Counted from the stretch's first letter, positions 51,948-61,487 are shown. The stretch: 64,000 bases of DNA from Rhodospirillaceae bacterium LM-1 (GCA_902725215.1 CACUVI010000012.1:256501-320500), one strand, 5' to 3'. Made by a program: numbers and translations. The notes: generated from the letters alone by a model not told the origin.

Positions 51948-53501
51948 TTACGGCTTGGCGGATTTATTGGTTTCCCGTGCTTTTCCCTCGGGCAGGACGG
52001 GCAGGGTGAAATGGAAGCGGGTGCCCTGGCCGGGTTTCGAATCCACCCAGATGCGCCCGCCATGGCGCTCGACGATCTTTTTGCAGATCGCTAGGCCGAT
52101 GCCGTTGCCTTCATAGGTTCCCCGCCCATGCAGGCGTTGAAAGACGCGAAAGATGCGTTCGAAATGCTGGGGTTCGATGCCGATGCCGTTGTCCTCGACG
52201 GTTATGGTCCAGAAGCCTTCCTGCCTAGCTGCCTTGATGCTGATATGCGGCGCTCTGCTCGGATCGCGGTATTTGACGGCGTTGCCGATCAGGTTCTGGA
52301 ACAGGCGGCTTAGTTGGCCCTTGTCGCCGTAAACCACCGGCAGGCTTGCGCGGTCGGCCTCGATGCTGCTTTGCGTCTCCTTCAAGACCAGATCAAGATT
52401 GCCCAGCGCCAAGTCCAACGTCTTGTCCATCGCCACCGGCTGGAACGGATCGCTTTTGGTCTGCACCCTGGAAAAGTCCAACAGATCGGTTATCATCTGC
52501 TGCATGCGCTTGGCGCCATCGGAGGCATAGCCGATAAAGGCGTCGGCGTCCTCGTCCAGCTTGCTTTGATAGCGCCGTCCCAACAGTTGCACATAGCTGG
52601 CCACCATGCGCAGCGGCTCTTGCAAGTCGTGCGAGACGGCATAGGCGAATTGCTCAAGCTCGCTGTTCGAGCGCCCCAGCGCCGCATTCGCCTCAAGCAG
52701 TTCTTGCGTGCGCTTCCTGACCAGATCCTCTTGGATGCGCGCCGTCTCGTCCAGGGTTTGGATATGCGCCTGGGCGCGCAAATATAAAAGAACCATCAGG
52801 CCGGATATGACGATATAGGCGGCGGCATGCTGAACCAGCATGCGCATGGTTTCTCTTTCAATCGCCGCCAGGGTGGATGCGGCCGGCATGGTCACGCTGA
52901 TGCCGCCGCGCACGTCGCCCAACTTGTAGGCCTGCGCCGCATGGCAATTGAGGCAGGACTCCTTGACGATCAAGGGCGCCATGAAGCGGAACTGGGCATC
53001 GGCGCCCGTTCCCGTCTGTTCAAGAAAAGGCGTTCTATCGGTCTCGAAGGCCTTCAGGGCCATGCTTTCCCATTCGTCGGGCGCATTGGCGGGGCGGATC
53101 GGCTTTCGGCTGGTGATGTGAAAGGCGATGCCGCCGCGCGAATTGGCGATTTCGGAAATCTGGCGGGTCATATAGGCCGGATTGACCATGGTCAGATCCA
53201 GGCCGTCAGCCTTCAGATCGCGCTTGGGCACGTCCAGAAACGGGTTGGGCTGGTTCTGGGACGAGACAGGCGCATAGATGCCGCCATGGCGGGCGTTCCA
53301 TTCCCGCGTCACTTCCATCAGGTCGAACAGGCTTTGGCCGCGCTCGCGGGCCAGGGCATGGAAGTTCTGCTTCATCTGGGCGTGATTGCTATAGGCCGAC
53401 AGGCAGGCGACCAACGTCCAGGCCAATAGGATCAGGGTAAAAATCACCAACGGCATTCGCCGTTTCCCATTGCCAACAGTCTGTGACTGTTCCGAACGCA
53501 T
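51948..53501 (-). CDS. Sensor histidine kinase with Tll0287-like (DUF3365) haem-binding sensor
   Basis: 517 residues. A transmembrane helix (~18-38) is followed by a periplasmic DUF3365 domain (P-I-R-P-A-N-A-P-D-E-W-E and F-R-F-M-A-P-L) containing C183-L-N-C186-H187, a c-type haem-binding motif, then a second helix (~225-247), a coiled linker, HisKA with H291 in A-V-S-H-D-L-Q-E-P-L-R-M-V, and HATPase (N-L-I-G-N-A-V-K-Y-R, D-N-G-I-G-I, G-N-G-I-G-L). A covalently bound haem suggests redox or gas sensing. No adjacent response regulator. Confidence 0.88.
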   Translation of the reverse strand: MRSEQSQTVGNGKRRMPLVIFTLILLAWTLVACLSAYSNHAQMKQNFHALARERGQSLFDLMEVTREWNARHGGIYAPVSSQNQPNPFLDVPKRDLKADGLDLTMVNPAYMTRQISEIANSRGGIAFHITSRKPIRPANAPDEWESMALKAFETDRTPFLEQTGTGADAQFRFMAPLIVKESCLNCHAAQAYKLGDVRGGISVTMPAASTLAAIERETMRMLVQHAAAYIVISGLMVLLYLRAQAHIQTLDETARIQEDLVRKRTQELLEANAALGRSNSELEQFAYAVSHDLQEPLRMVASYVQLLGRRYQSKLDEDADAFIGYASDGAKRMQQMITDLLDFSRVQTKSDPFQPVAMDKTLDLALGNLDLVLKETQSSIEADRASLPVVYGDKGQLSRLFQNLIGNAVKYRDPSRAPHISIKAARQEGFWTITVEDNGIGIEPQHFERIFRVFQRLHGRGTYEGNGIGLAICKKIVERHGGRIWVDSKPGQGTRFHFTLPVLPEGKARETNKSAKP

Positions 53502-53712
53502 TTCTTGCTCTTCTCGCTCTCGCTTGCCGGGATCGGCGTGAGAGCCTTATTTCAAGGCGTCGTTTTCAGGGCGCCATGTTGCAGCGACCTTAACAATCTA
53601 TACCCCGTAAAAAGATTACGCAATATAACCAAAGAGATAGTCGAGCGTTTCTAAACTGGATTTAAATAAAATTGAAAATAAAAGAGAGTAAAATAATAGC
53701 TAAGGGGGGCGC

Positions 53713-56145
53713 TCAAGCGACCGGCAGCGAAAAGAAGAAGATCGAGCCTTTTCCAGGTTCAGACTCAAGCCAAATTTTCCCACCGTGGCGCTCAACGATT
53801 CTTCGGCAGACGGCCAAACCGATGCCGGTGCCAGGGTAGGCTTCGCGCCCGTGCAGGCGTTGAAAAATTTGAAAGATGCGGTCGAAATATTGTGGGTCGA
53901 TGCCGATGCCGTTGTCGGAGACGCTGACGATCCAGAACATGTCTTCACGCTTGGCGGCGACATGGATTTCCGGCGAGCGCAACTTGTCGCGATATTTCAA
54001 GGCGTTGCCGATCAGATTCTGGAACAGGCGGGCCATTTGGGCGGCATCGGCGTTGACGGACGGCAAGGGCGTGTCCACGGCGACTTGCGCCTTGTTTTCG
54101 CCGATCAACAGGTCGAGATTCATCAGGGCCGATTGCAAGGGTTGATTCAGGTCAACCAAGGTCATGGGGTTGCCCTTGCGCTGGATGCGCGAATATTCGA
54201 GAAGGTCGGTGATCATCTGCTGCATGCGTTTGGCGCCATCGACGGCAAAGCCGATGAAATCGTCGGCGTCCTTGTCCAGCTTGCCCTGATAGCGCCGCCC
54301 CAGAAGCTGCACATAGCTGGCCACCATGCGCAGCGGTTCTTGCAGATCGTGCGAGACGGCATAGGCGAACTGCTCAAGCTCGCTGTTCGAGCGCTTGATT
54401 TCGTTGTCGGCTTCCAATCGGCGCGAAATGTCGCGAAAGGCGATGACGGCGCCTTCGATGCCCGAGCCTGCGATCATCGGCGTGGCGACATATTCAACCG
54501 GCATCATCGTCCTGTCCTTGCGCCAGAAGACGTCGTTGCCGACCAGTTGCGGTTTGCCATCGGCAAGGACGACATGCATTGGACAGGTTGCCTCTTCGTG
54601 CGGCGAGCCGTCGGCATGATGGTGATGCACCAGCTTGTGGCTTTTCTTGCCGATCATGTCCTGGGCGCGGTAACCCAGCAATTTCTCGGCGGCCGGATTG
54701 ACGAAGGCCACGCGCCCCGAGGCGTCCAGCCCCAGAATGCCTTCGCCAACCGCGCTGAGCAGCAACTGGCTGCGCCTGAGCAAGGCCTCGATCGTGTCCT
54801 TGGATCGTCTGGCGTCGGTGATGTCCTCGACCATGGCGAAGGTCAGGATGGGGTGCCCGTCTTGCTGAACCGAGACGACGCTGACGCGCGTCCAGACCGT
54901 GGCTCCGGTGTCTTGGCGGCGGTAGCGCTTTTCCATGCTGTAGCGGTGAAGACGGCCATCCTGAAGATCCTGGAACTTGGCCTTGCTGGCGATGGCGTCC
55001 TCGGGATGGGTAAAATCGATGATGTCGCGGCCCACCAGTTCTTCCGCAGACGCCCCCAGCATTTTAGCGAAGGCCGGATTGACGGCCAGGATGCGGCGCT
55101 TGGAATCGGTGCGGACGATTCCGATGTCCGTGGTGTCGTGAATGGCCCGAAGATGCGCCTCGCTGACGCGCAGGGCCGTTTCGGCGGCTTGACGCCGTTG
55201 CAGCAAAAGCCCGATCAGGACCAGCGAACACAAATAGGTCAGGATCAGCCCCAGAACGACAAAAACCGTTTTCTGGGCCGTTTGTTCCCACTGGAACAGC
55301 AATGATGGCTTGTCGAGCAGAACGGCAAGACGCAAAGGGAAATCGTTGACTTGGTAAAAGACGGTCAGCAACTCGTCGTTTTCAAGTCGCTGAAGTCCGC
55401 TCATTGATTGCTTGGGAAACTCCATTCCCTTCAACAGAGGCAATTTCGAGTAATCGGCGCCGGAGGGCATGAGGTCGGGCTGCTCGGAAGCCAGGATGCG
55501 GTTCTGGATGTCGAGCAGGGCGATGTGGTCTTGCCCCAACGGGTCTTCCTCGCGGTAGAAGGCGCGAAAGAAGCCTGGGTCGATTTCGGCCAGCAATACG
55601 CCCAGGAACTGCCCATTGCCCTTGTCGATCAGGCGAGACAGACGGATGGAATCGCGGCCCGAGGAATCGAAGCGCCTGGGCAGGGGGCCTTCCAGATAGA
55701 ACAAAGCGCCGTCGTGGCGGTGGCGGTGGAAGAAGGTTTGATCGGAGGCGTTTTCCTTGGCGTCCAGTCGTTTGGCGTCGGCGATCAGCTCGCCATTGGC
55801 GTCGTACAACGTCAAAGTCACCGCCTGGGGCAGGAAAAGCAGCCGCTCATGCAATTTCTGGCGAGCCTGCTCTGGTTGGGGGCTGGCGGACGACTTGCCC
55901 AACTCGCTGGCCAAGCTGAACAGCATCAAATCCACCGCCTCCAGGGTTCTGGCGGCATGGTCTCCCATCATGCGCGCCCTCAGCTCGGTGCTGTGGCGGG
56001 CGCTGTCGAAGATGGCGGTTTTTTGCTGGTAGAGGCCGTTCAGCAACAGACCGACCAAGGCCGCCGTCATGATGCCAGCGCCAGCGGCGATCAGAAGGAA
56101 ATTGATCAAGGCCGAGCGCTGCGGGCGTGTATCAAGGGGCGTCAT
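53713..56145 (-). CDS. Sensor histidine kinase with extracytoplasmic sensor and two PAS domains
   Basis: 810 residues from the ATG at 56145. Two membrane helices flank a ~240-residue extracytoplasmic Cache-like domain; two PAS domains follow (~335-455, with H-D-T-T-D-I-G-I-V-R-T-D; ~460-585, with L-G-Y-R-A-Q-D-M-I-G-K), then HisKA (H599 in V-S-H-D-L-Q-E-P-L-R-M-V) and HATPase. The start overlaps the stop of the DctP-type binding-protein gene by 4 nt, so both are one transcript: the binding protein probably presents a ligand to this kinase. An alternative longer frame to 56490 lies inside that gene and is rejected. Confidence 0.88.
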   Translation of the reverse strand: MTPLDTRPQRSALINFLLIAAGAGIMTAALVGLLLNGLYQQKTAIFDSARHSTELRARMMGDHAARTLEAVDLMLFSLASELGKSSASPQPEQARQKLHERLLFLPQAVTLTLYDANGELIADAKRLDAKENASDQTFFHRHRHDGALFYLEGPLPRRFDSSGRDSIRLSRLIDKGNGQFLGVLLAEIDPGFFRAFYREEDPLGQDHIALLDIQNRILASEQPDLMPSGADYSKLPLLKGMEFPKQSMSGLQRLENDELLTVFYQVNDFPLRLAVLLDKPSLLFQWEQTAQKTVFVVLGLILTYLCSLVLIGLLLQRRQAAETALRVSEAHLRAIHDTTDIGIVRTDSKRRILAVNPAFAKMLGASAEELVGRDIIDFTHPEDAIASKAKFQDLQDGRLHRYSMEKRYRRQDTGATVWTRVSVVSVQQDGHPILTFAMVEDITDARRSKDTIEALLRRSQLLLSAVGEGILGLDASGRVAFVNPAAEKLLGYRAQDMIGKKSHKLVHHHHADGSPHEEATCPMHVVLADGKPQLVGNDVFWRKDRTMMPVEYVATPMIAGSGIEGAVIAFRDISRRLEADNEIKRSNSELEQFAYAVSHDLQEPLRMVASYVQLLGRRYQGKLDKDADDFIGFAVDGAKRMQQMITDLLEYSRIQRKGNPMTLVDLNQPLQSALMNLDLLIGENKAQVAVDTPLPSVNADAAQMARLFQNLIGNALKYRDKLRSPEIHVAAKREDMFWIVSVSDNGIGIDPQYFDRIFQIFQRLHGREAYPGTGIGLAVCRRIVERHGGKIWLESEPGKGSIFFFSLPVA

Positions 56146-57167
56146 GGCGGCCCCTCCAGCAGCAGCTCGGCCTGTTTGACCAGCGAGGGATCGATGCCCA
56201 GGGCCTTCACCATATTCGGCTGCCGTTGCATCAGCATCCTGCGGGTCCTGTCCAATTCCTCGGGCGATGGCGTGGTGATGGTCATTCCATTGGCTTTCAA
56301 GACGGCGCGGGCCTGGATCTGGGCCTGCCTTGCGGCTTGGCGCGCCGTTGCGACATTCGCCTCCCACGCGTCTTGGATGGCCGTTTGCAGGGCGGGTGGC
56401 AGGCGGTTCCAGAATGGTCCCGAGACCAGGGGAACATATTGGGCGAAATAAGCCCGGTCTTCGTAAAGATAACGCACCCCCAGCTCCCACAGCTTGGCGC
56501 TTGCCGCCGTTTCGGGCGTGGTCACGAGACCATCGAGATAGCGGCCCTTCAAGGCGTTCGGCAGATCCGGCCAGGAGACGGGGACCGGCTTGGCCCCTTG
56601 AGCGATCAGGCGCAGCCCGCTGGCTTCGCCGCCAGGCGTGCGGATGGTCAGGCCGGAAACATCCTCGATCTTGCGAACGCGCGCCCTCATCGTGAACAGA
56701 TGGGCTGGCCCCAAATCGATCCAGCGGCCCAGGACCCTGACGCCCAGGCCCTCCTCGATGCGCTTGTTGATGGCGGCGCCGATCTTGCCGTCGCGCAATT
56801 TGTCGATGCGCGCCTCGTCCAGGCCATAAGCGAGCGGCAGGAAGCTCATGCCCGCGTCGGGGACGAAACGGTCCAGTTGCCAGACGCCGGGAAGCGCCAT
56901 TTCGACGCGCCCCTGCTCAAGGGCGCGCACCACGTCGCGGTCGCGAAACAGGCGGGCCGATGGATAGAATTCGACATCCAGGGAATCCCCGGCCCTTCGC
57001 TTCAATTGGTCAATGAAGCCTGCCACGGCGATGGACTGAACATGATCTTCGGAATTCTCGGTCGAGATGCGCAGAACGGGCACGCCCGCCTGGGCAAAAG
57101 CCCAGGGCGACCAGAAAGCAAGTAACAGAAACAGCCCCTGGGATGCGAAACGGGCTGGGCAGAGCAT
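56142..57167 (-). CDS. TRAP-type (DctP) periplasmic solute-binding protein, orphan
   Basis: 341 residues with a signal peptide (L-L-L-A-F-W-S-P-W-A-F-A-Q-A). DctP-family features: R-I-S-T-E-N-S-E-D-H, E-F-Y-P-S-A-R-L-F-R-D-R-D, M-A-L-P-G-V, the conserved substrate Arg in L-T-I-R-T-P-G-G, and G-L-V-T-T-P-E-T. No DctQ/DctM permease is present; it precedes and overlaps a sensor kinase, the arrangement used where a binding protein feeds a kinase. Confidence 0.85.
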   Translation of the reverse strand: MLCPARFASQGLFLLLAFWSPWAFAQAGVPVLRISTENSEDHVQSIAVAGFIDQLKRRAGDSLDVEFYPSARLFRDRDVVRALEQGRVEMALPGVWQLDRFVPDAGMSFLPLAYGLDEARIDKLRDGKIGAAINKRIEEGLGVRVLGRWIDLGPAHLFTMRARVRKIEDVSGLTIRTPGGEASGLRLIAQGAKPVPVSWPDLPNALKGRYLDGLVTTPETAASAKLWELGVRYLYEDRAYFAQYVPLVSGPFWNRLPPALQTAIQDAWEANVATARQAARQAQIQARAVLKANGMTITTPSPEELDRTRRMLMQRQPNMVKALGIDPSLVKQAELLLEGPP

Positions 57168-57316
57168 CGGTCGCAGGCCTCTTGCTCGAAGGGTTTGCTG
57201 ACGCCCGACTTTACTCCTTCTTTTGGTCGAACGGAAGGATGGACCCGAAAGTCGAAAGGGACTAGGATCGGGCGGGAATTGGTGAAATTCTTGGGCATAG
57301 GGCGTTCGTTCCAGCC

Positions 57317-58294
57317 ATGATGGCAGTTTACTATCCTTCCAACGAGCGGCTCGAGCGGGGCGATGCGGCGGCCCTTGTCCGCCATCCTATGTGGATCGAT
57401 CTGCTGGACCCCACCCGCGACGAGGAAATGGCCGTCCAGAATCTGCTGGACATCGACGTGCCGACCCGCGAGGAGATGCAGGAAATCGAGGCCACCAGCC
57501 GTCTGTACAAGGAAGACAACACCTATTACCTGACCGCGCCGATCCTGACCTATGCCGACGGCCCGCACCCAGAAAGCACGGCCGTCACCTTCATCCTGGC
57601 CCGCGCCTGTTTGGTAACCGTGCGCCATGCCACCCCGCAGCCCTTCCTGACCTTTCCGCAGCGAGCGCTTCGCCAGAAGGGCATTTCACCCTCGGCCGAC
57701 GCCGTGCTGGTGGGGCTTCTCGAAACCGTGGTCGATCGGCTGGCCGACGTGTTGGAGCGTGTGGGCAGCGACCTTGAACTTCTATCGCGCGAGATTTTCC
57801 GCCCGTCGCTTCCCGCCCGCCACGCCAAGCTGCGCCAGGACCGCGATCTTCAGGCCACGCTGTTGCGCGTGGGCCGCAGCGGCGATTTGGCTTCCAAGGC
57901 CAGGGACAGCCTGTTGGGCATCAGCCGCATGCTGACCTTCCTCAATCAGGCGACCGAGGAATGGAACGAGGTTGAAACCCTGATTCGCGTCAAGTCGGTC
58001 ACTCGCGACATCGGGTCGCTGTCCGAACATGCCGCCTTCACCTCCAGCAAGGTGACCTTCCTGCTGGACGCCACGCTGGGCATGATCAATATCGAGCAGA
58101 ACGCCATCATCAAGATTTTCTCGGTGATGGCGGTGGTCCTGATGCCGCCTACGCTGATCGCCAGCATGTATGGCATGAACTTCAAACATATGCCGGAACT
58201 GGATTGGGTTCTGGGCTATCCCTGGGCGCTGCTGCTGATGGTGGTGTGCGCCTTTCTGCCTTACCTCTATTTCAAAAGGCGTGGCTGGCTTTGA
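57317..58294 (+). CDS. corA: CorA-family magnesium/cobalt transporter
   Basis: 325 residues: a long cytoplasmic alpha/beta and helical domain, then two C-terminal helices with the signature Y-G-M-N (A-S-M-Y-G-M-N-F-K-H-M-P-E-L) in the periplasmic loop. Pentameric Mg2+/Co2+ channel. Its stop overlaps the rnd start by 1 nt (TGATG). Confidence 0.95.
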   Translation: MMAVYYPSNERLERGDAAALVRHPMWIDLLDPTRDEEMAVQNLLDIDVPTREEMQEIEATSRLYKEDNTYYLTAPILTYADGPHPESTAVTFILARACLVTVRHATPQPFLTFPQRALRQKGISPSADAVLVGLLETVVDRLADVLERVGSDLELLSREIFRPSLPARHAKLRQDRDLQATLLRVGRSGDLASKARDSLLGISRMLTFLNQATEEWNEVETLIRVKSVTRDIGSLSEHAAFTSSKVTFLLDATLGMINIEQNAIIKIFSVMAVVLMPPTLIASMYGMNFKHMPELDWVLGYPWALLLMVVCAFLPYLYFKRRGWL

Positions 58295-59475
58295 TGCAAG
58301 TGATTACCACGACCCAGGATTTGCAGCGCTTTTGCAGCAGTCTGGCCTCTGCGGCGTTTGTAACGGTGGATACCGAATTCATCCGTGAAAAGACCTTCTG
58401 GCCGCAATTGTGCCTCGTGCAGATCGCTGGTCCCGACGAAGCGGCGGTGATTGATCCGTTGGCCGAGGGGATCGATCTGTCTTCCCTGGCCGAGCTGCTG
58501 GTCAATCCCAAGGTGTTGAAAGTTTTCCATGCCGCCAGACAGGACGTGGAAATCTTTCTGCATCTGTTCGGCGCCGTGCCCACGCCCCTGTTCGACACTC
58601 AGGTGGCGGCCATGGTCTGCGGCTTTGGCGAGTCCGTGGGCTACGAAACCTTGGCCGCCAAGCTGGCTAAGGCGCGCATCGACAAAAGCCTGCGCTTTAC
58701 CGATTGGGCCAGACGCCCCTTGTCCGACCGCCAATTGGCTTATGCGCTTTCCGACGTTACCCATCTTCGCGTCGCCTATGAAAAGCTGGCTGCCCGGCTG
58801 GAGCGGACGGGGCGCACGGTTTGGGTGGCCGAGGAAATGGGACAACTGGCCGATCCCGACACCTACATCGTCCCGCCCGAACTTTTTTGGCCGCGCTTGA
58901 AACCGCGCTCGACCAATCCTCGCTTCCTGGCCATTCTGCGCGAAGTTGCCGCTTGGCGCGAGCGCGAGGCCCGCGAGCGCGATCTGCCCAGGGGCCGCGT
59001 GATCCGCGACGAATCCCTGGTCGAAATCGCGGCGCATGCGCCCAAATCGATCGACGAACTGGCCCAGGTGCGCGGCCTGTCTCGATCGCAGGCGGAAGGC
59101 AAATGGGGCCAGGCCCTGCTGGCCGCCGTGGCGACGGCCCAGGCGCTGCCCGATTCCGACTGCCCGCATCTTGATCCTAAATCGGAACCGCCCAAAGGCA
59201 TCGGGCCTTTGGTCGAATTGCTGCGGGTGCTGTTGAAAACCGCCTGCGACAAGGAAGACGTGGCGCAGAAGCTGGTGGCCAGCCAGTCCGATCTGGAGGC
59301 CATAGCGGCGGACGACGCCGCCGACGTGCCCGCCCTGCACGGCTGGCGTTTCGAGGTTTTCGGGCAATTGGCGCTTGAACTCAAGCATGGACGGCTGGGC
59401 CTGACCTGCACGCCGGACGGCAAGGCGGTGCGCATGCTGAAGCTGGATGGAAACGGAGCGAGCGTCTCTTCCTAA
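58294..59475 (+). CDS. rnd: Ribonuclease D
   Basis: 393 residues. DEDD 3'-5' exonuclease: F-V-T-V-D-T-E-F-I-R-E (DxE), F-H-A-A-R-Q-D-V-E-I-F and Y-A-L-S-D-V-T-H-L; two HRDC-type domains follow (~205-290 and ~310-390). Matures tRNA 3' ends. Translationally coupled to corA. Confidence 0.95.
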   Translation: MQVITTTQDLQRFCSSLASAAFVTVDTEFIREKTFWPQLCLVQIAGPDEAAVIDPLAEGIDLSSLAELLVNPKVLKVFHAARQDVEIFLHLFGAVPTPLFDTQVAAMVCGFGESVGYETLAAKLAKARIDKSLRFTDWARRPLSDRQLAYALSDVTHLRVAYEKLAARLERTGRTVWVAEEMGQLADPDTYIVPPELFWPRLKPRSTNPRFLAILREVAAWREREARERDLPRGRVIRDESLVEIAAHAPKSIDELAQVRGLSRSQAEGKWGQALLAAVATAQALPDSDCPHLDPKSEPPKGIGPLVELLRVLLKTACDKEDVAQKLVASQSDLEAIAADDAADVPALHGWRFEVFGQLALELKHGRLGLTCTPDGKAVRMLKLDGNGASVSS

Positions 59476-60221
59476 CCGCCAAAACTTTTGACGAGGCTGC
59501 CCGCCAGCAGGTACCAGCCGTCGATCAGCACGAAGAAGATGATCTTGAACGGCATGGCGATCATGGTGGGCGGCAGCATCATCATGCCCATCGACATCAA
59601 GACACTGGAAACCACCATGTCGATGATGACGAAGGGCACGAAAATCAGGAAGCCGATTTCGAAGGCGCGGCGAAGCTCGCTGATCATGAAGGCGGGGATC
59701 AAGACCTGATAGGGGGTGTTCTCGCGCGCTTCCGGCATCGGGGTTTTCGATATTTCGAGAAACAGGCCGATATCCTTGTCCCTGGCGTGTTTGAGCATGA
59801 AGGTGTGAAACGGCTTGGCGGCAAGTTCCAGCGCGGCCATTTCCGACACCTTGCCAGAAACGAGCGGAGCGAAACCCTGCTCATAGCTTTCCTGGAAGGT
59901 GGGGGCCATGATGAAGAAAGTCAGAAAGACGGCTAGGCTGGCCATCACCATCTGAGGCGGCGTGTTCTGCGTGCCCAGCGCCGTGCGCAAAAAGGACAGC
60001 ACCACCACGATCCTGGTAAAGCTGGTCACCATGATCATGATCGACGGCGCCACGGTCAGGATCGTGGTCAGGATGACCAATTGCAGAATGCGGCCAGTGG
60101 TCGAGGAGCCGTCGCCCATGTCAAGCGTCACCGACTGGGCGTTGGCCGTTTCCGGAAGAAGGGCCAGCAGACCGACGGCGACGAGGGCGAGAGACCAGCG
60201 CTGCATGGCCCAGCTTTTCAT
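59472..60221 (-). CDS. fliP: Flagellar biosynthesis protein FliP
   Basis: 249 residues from the ATG at 60221 with a cleavable signal peptide (L-P-E-T-A-N-A-Q), L-V-I-L-T-T-I-L-T-V-A-P-S-I-M-I-M-V-T-S-F and N-T-P-P-Q-M-V-M, and three further helices. Core of the FliPQR export gate. Overlaps fliO by 4 nt; converges on rnd with a 4-nt overlap. Confidence 0.95.
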   Translation of the reverse strand: MKSWAMQRWSLALVAVGLLALLPETANAQSVTLDMGDGSSTTGRILQLVILTTILTVAPSIMIMVTSFTRIVVVLSFLRTALGTQNTPPQMVMASLAVFLTFFIMAPTFQESYEQGFAPLVSGKVSEMAALELAAKPFHTFMLKHARDKDIGLFLEISKTPMPEARENTPYQVLIPAFMISELRRAFEIGFLIFVPFVIIDMVVSSVLMSMGMMMLPPTMIAMPFKIIFFVLIDGWYLLAGSLVKSFGG

Positions 60222-60508
60222 GGTTTCGTCTCCGCCAGGGCAGGGCATATGCCGGTTTCGATCACGGTTTCGCTCGTCACGCCCAGAAGGATCAGATGTT
60301 CCGTCTGATCGCGCTTGATCAAGACAAGTCGGCGTTTGGCGTCCAAGGGGGCCATCTCGACGATGGACAGGCGTTTGCTCTGGCCCTTGAAGCGTGGGGC
60401 GACATTCAATCCCATGCCGAAACGGCGAGCCGCGTATCCGATGGCCATGATCAGTCCGACGACGAAAAGAAGGGCCAGAAGATAACGGATATAGGCGTCG
60501 GCTTCCAT
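60218..60508 (-). CDS. fliO: Flagellar assembly protein FliO
   Basis: 96 residues from M-E-A-D-A-Y-I-R-Y-L-L-A-L-L-F; one membrane helix followed by a conserved soluble part R-L-S-I-V-E-M-A-P-L-D-A-K-R-R-L-V-L-I-K-R. Stabilises the FliP pentamer. An upstream in-frame ATG (60604) lies in the preceding gene and is not used. Confidence 0.88.
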   Translation of the reverse strand: MEADAYIRYLLALLFVVGLIMAIGYAARRFGMGLNVAPRFKGQSKRLSIVEMAPLDAKRRLVLIKRDQTEHLILLGVTSETVIETGICPALAETKP

Positions 60509-60515
60509 ATCCGCC

Positions 60516-60845
60516 TCAGTCCAGGCGGCGATAGGCGGCAGCACCGCTGCCGCCGGTTCGTTCAAGCGCCAGCAGCGTGTTGCGCGCCTCGATGTCCTGG
60601 GCAAGCGCGTCCAATTCGCCGTTCAGGCTGCCCAGAAACTCCCCAAAGCGCGAAGCCTCGTCCTTGGGCATGACGGCGATGCGTTCGCATAGAAAGGCGA
60701 TGCGCGATTCCAAGGCGCCCAGGTCCAGGAACCTGCCCTCGGCCAGCAGGCGGCGCGCCGCCCCAACGAGGCTGGCGGCCAAACTGGCGTCCCGCTCTAG
60801 CATATTGGCGTCATTGTCGGCGCCGTGCCGGGCTTGTGCGCTCAT
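60516..60845 (-). CDS. Small helical protein in flagellar operon, unknown
   Basis: 109 residues, largely alpha-helical (A-S-L-A-A-S-L-V-G-A-A-R-R-L-L-A-E-G, L-E-S-R-I-A-F-L-C-E-R-I). Located between fhlB and fliO with a 4-nt overlap to fhlB, so it is probably a flagellar export chaperone or FlgN-like helper, but I cannot assign a family. Confidence 0.55.
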   Translation of the reverse strand: MSAQARHGADNDANMLERDASLAASLVGAARRLLAEGRFLDLGALESRIAFLCERIAVMPKDEASRFGEFLGSLNGELDALAQDIEARNTLLALERTGGSGAAAYRRLD

Positions 60846-61168
60846 GCGCCACCTTGGGGCGTGGGGGGCAACTGATTGTTGGCCTTGTAGACATAGGCCA
60901 GGATTTCGGCCACCGCGAGATAGGCTTCGATGGGGATTTCGCTATCGACATCGACGGCGGTCAGCATCTGGGCCAGATCGGCGTCCTCGCGCACCTTGAT
61001 GCCTTTGTCGAAGGCGATTTCCAAGATGCGTTGAGCGACATAGCCTTTGCCCTTGGCGATCACCCGGGGGGCTTCATCGGCCGTATGCGGGTCGTAATCC
61101 AATGCCACGGCAACGGTGTTGTCCACCGGCGGTAAGGCGTGGGGCTTGTCGTCGGCGTCTTTGCTCAA
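60842..61168 (-). CDS. FlhB C-terminal-domain homologue (FhlB-like)
   Basis: 108 residues equivalent to the cytoplasmic substrate-specificity switch of FlhB/YscU without the membrane domain: A-V-A-L-D-Y-D-P-H-T…A-P-R-V-I-A-K-G-K-G-Y-V-A, then I-P-I-E-A-Y-L-A-V-A-E-I-L-A-Y-V-Y. The autocleavage N-P-T-H is replaced (D-P-H-T), so it is not self-processed. Such stand-alone homologues occur in alphaproteobacterial flagellar operons and can support FlhB function. Confidence 0.8.
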   Translation of the reverse strand: MSKDADDKPHALPPVDNTVAVALDYDPHTADEAPRVIAKGKGYVAQRILEIAFDKGIKVREDADLAQMLTAVDVDSEIPIEAYLAVAEILAYVYKANNQLPPTPQGGA

Positions 61169-61243
61169 GAGATCTGGCCAATGTTATTGGTGCGAACCCG
61201 ACCAGTGTGGCTTTCCCGAGTAAAGATTCCGTTTAAGAAGCCT

Positions 61244-61399
61244 TCAAACCCGGCAAACGGCCAGTTTGACGGTCAGCGCCGGGTCAACGGCCCACAGGGC
61301 CAGCCATTCCTCGTTGGTGGCCAGACGCTCGCGGCCATTGGCCAAGCGGACGACGACTTTGCAATTCTCGTCAACGCGGTAGTCGATGATCTTTCCCAT
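61244..61399 (-). CDS. Small hypothetical protein
   Basis: 51 residues (M-G-K-I-I-D-Y-R-V-D-E-N-C-K-V-V-V-R-L-A-N…) with an AGAGGG ribosome-binding site. It lies between fhlB and the RelE/XRE module on the minus strand; similar to short DUF2442-type proteins that pair strands D-Y-R-V…V-V-V-R-L-A-N-G-R-E (inference). Possibly upstream of the flagellar operon. Confidence 0.5.
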   Translation of the reverse strand: MGKIIDYRVDENCKVVVRLANGRERLATNEEWLALWAVDPALTVKLAVCRV

Positions 61400-61487
61400 G
61401 GCACCCTCTCACAGGCGGTTTATTTCCGACCATTATAGTGGGGCATTCGGGTGAGTCAATACCCTAGTTGGGTGGTTGGGTAATGGT

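Noticed and set aside
56146-56490. N-terminal extension of the PAS kinase
   Set aside because: The extension lies within the DctP-type gene in another frame and has no similarity; the ATG at 56145 with the 4-nt overlap is preferred.
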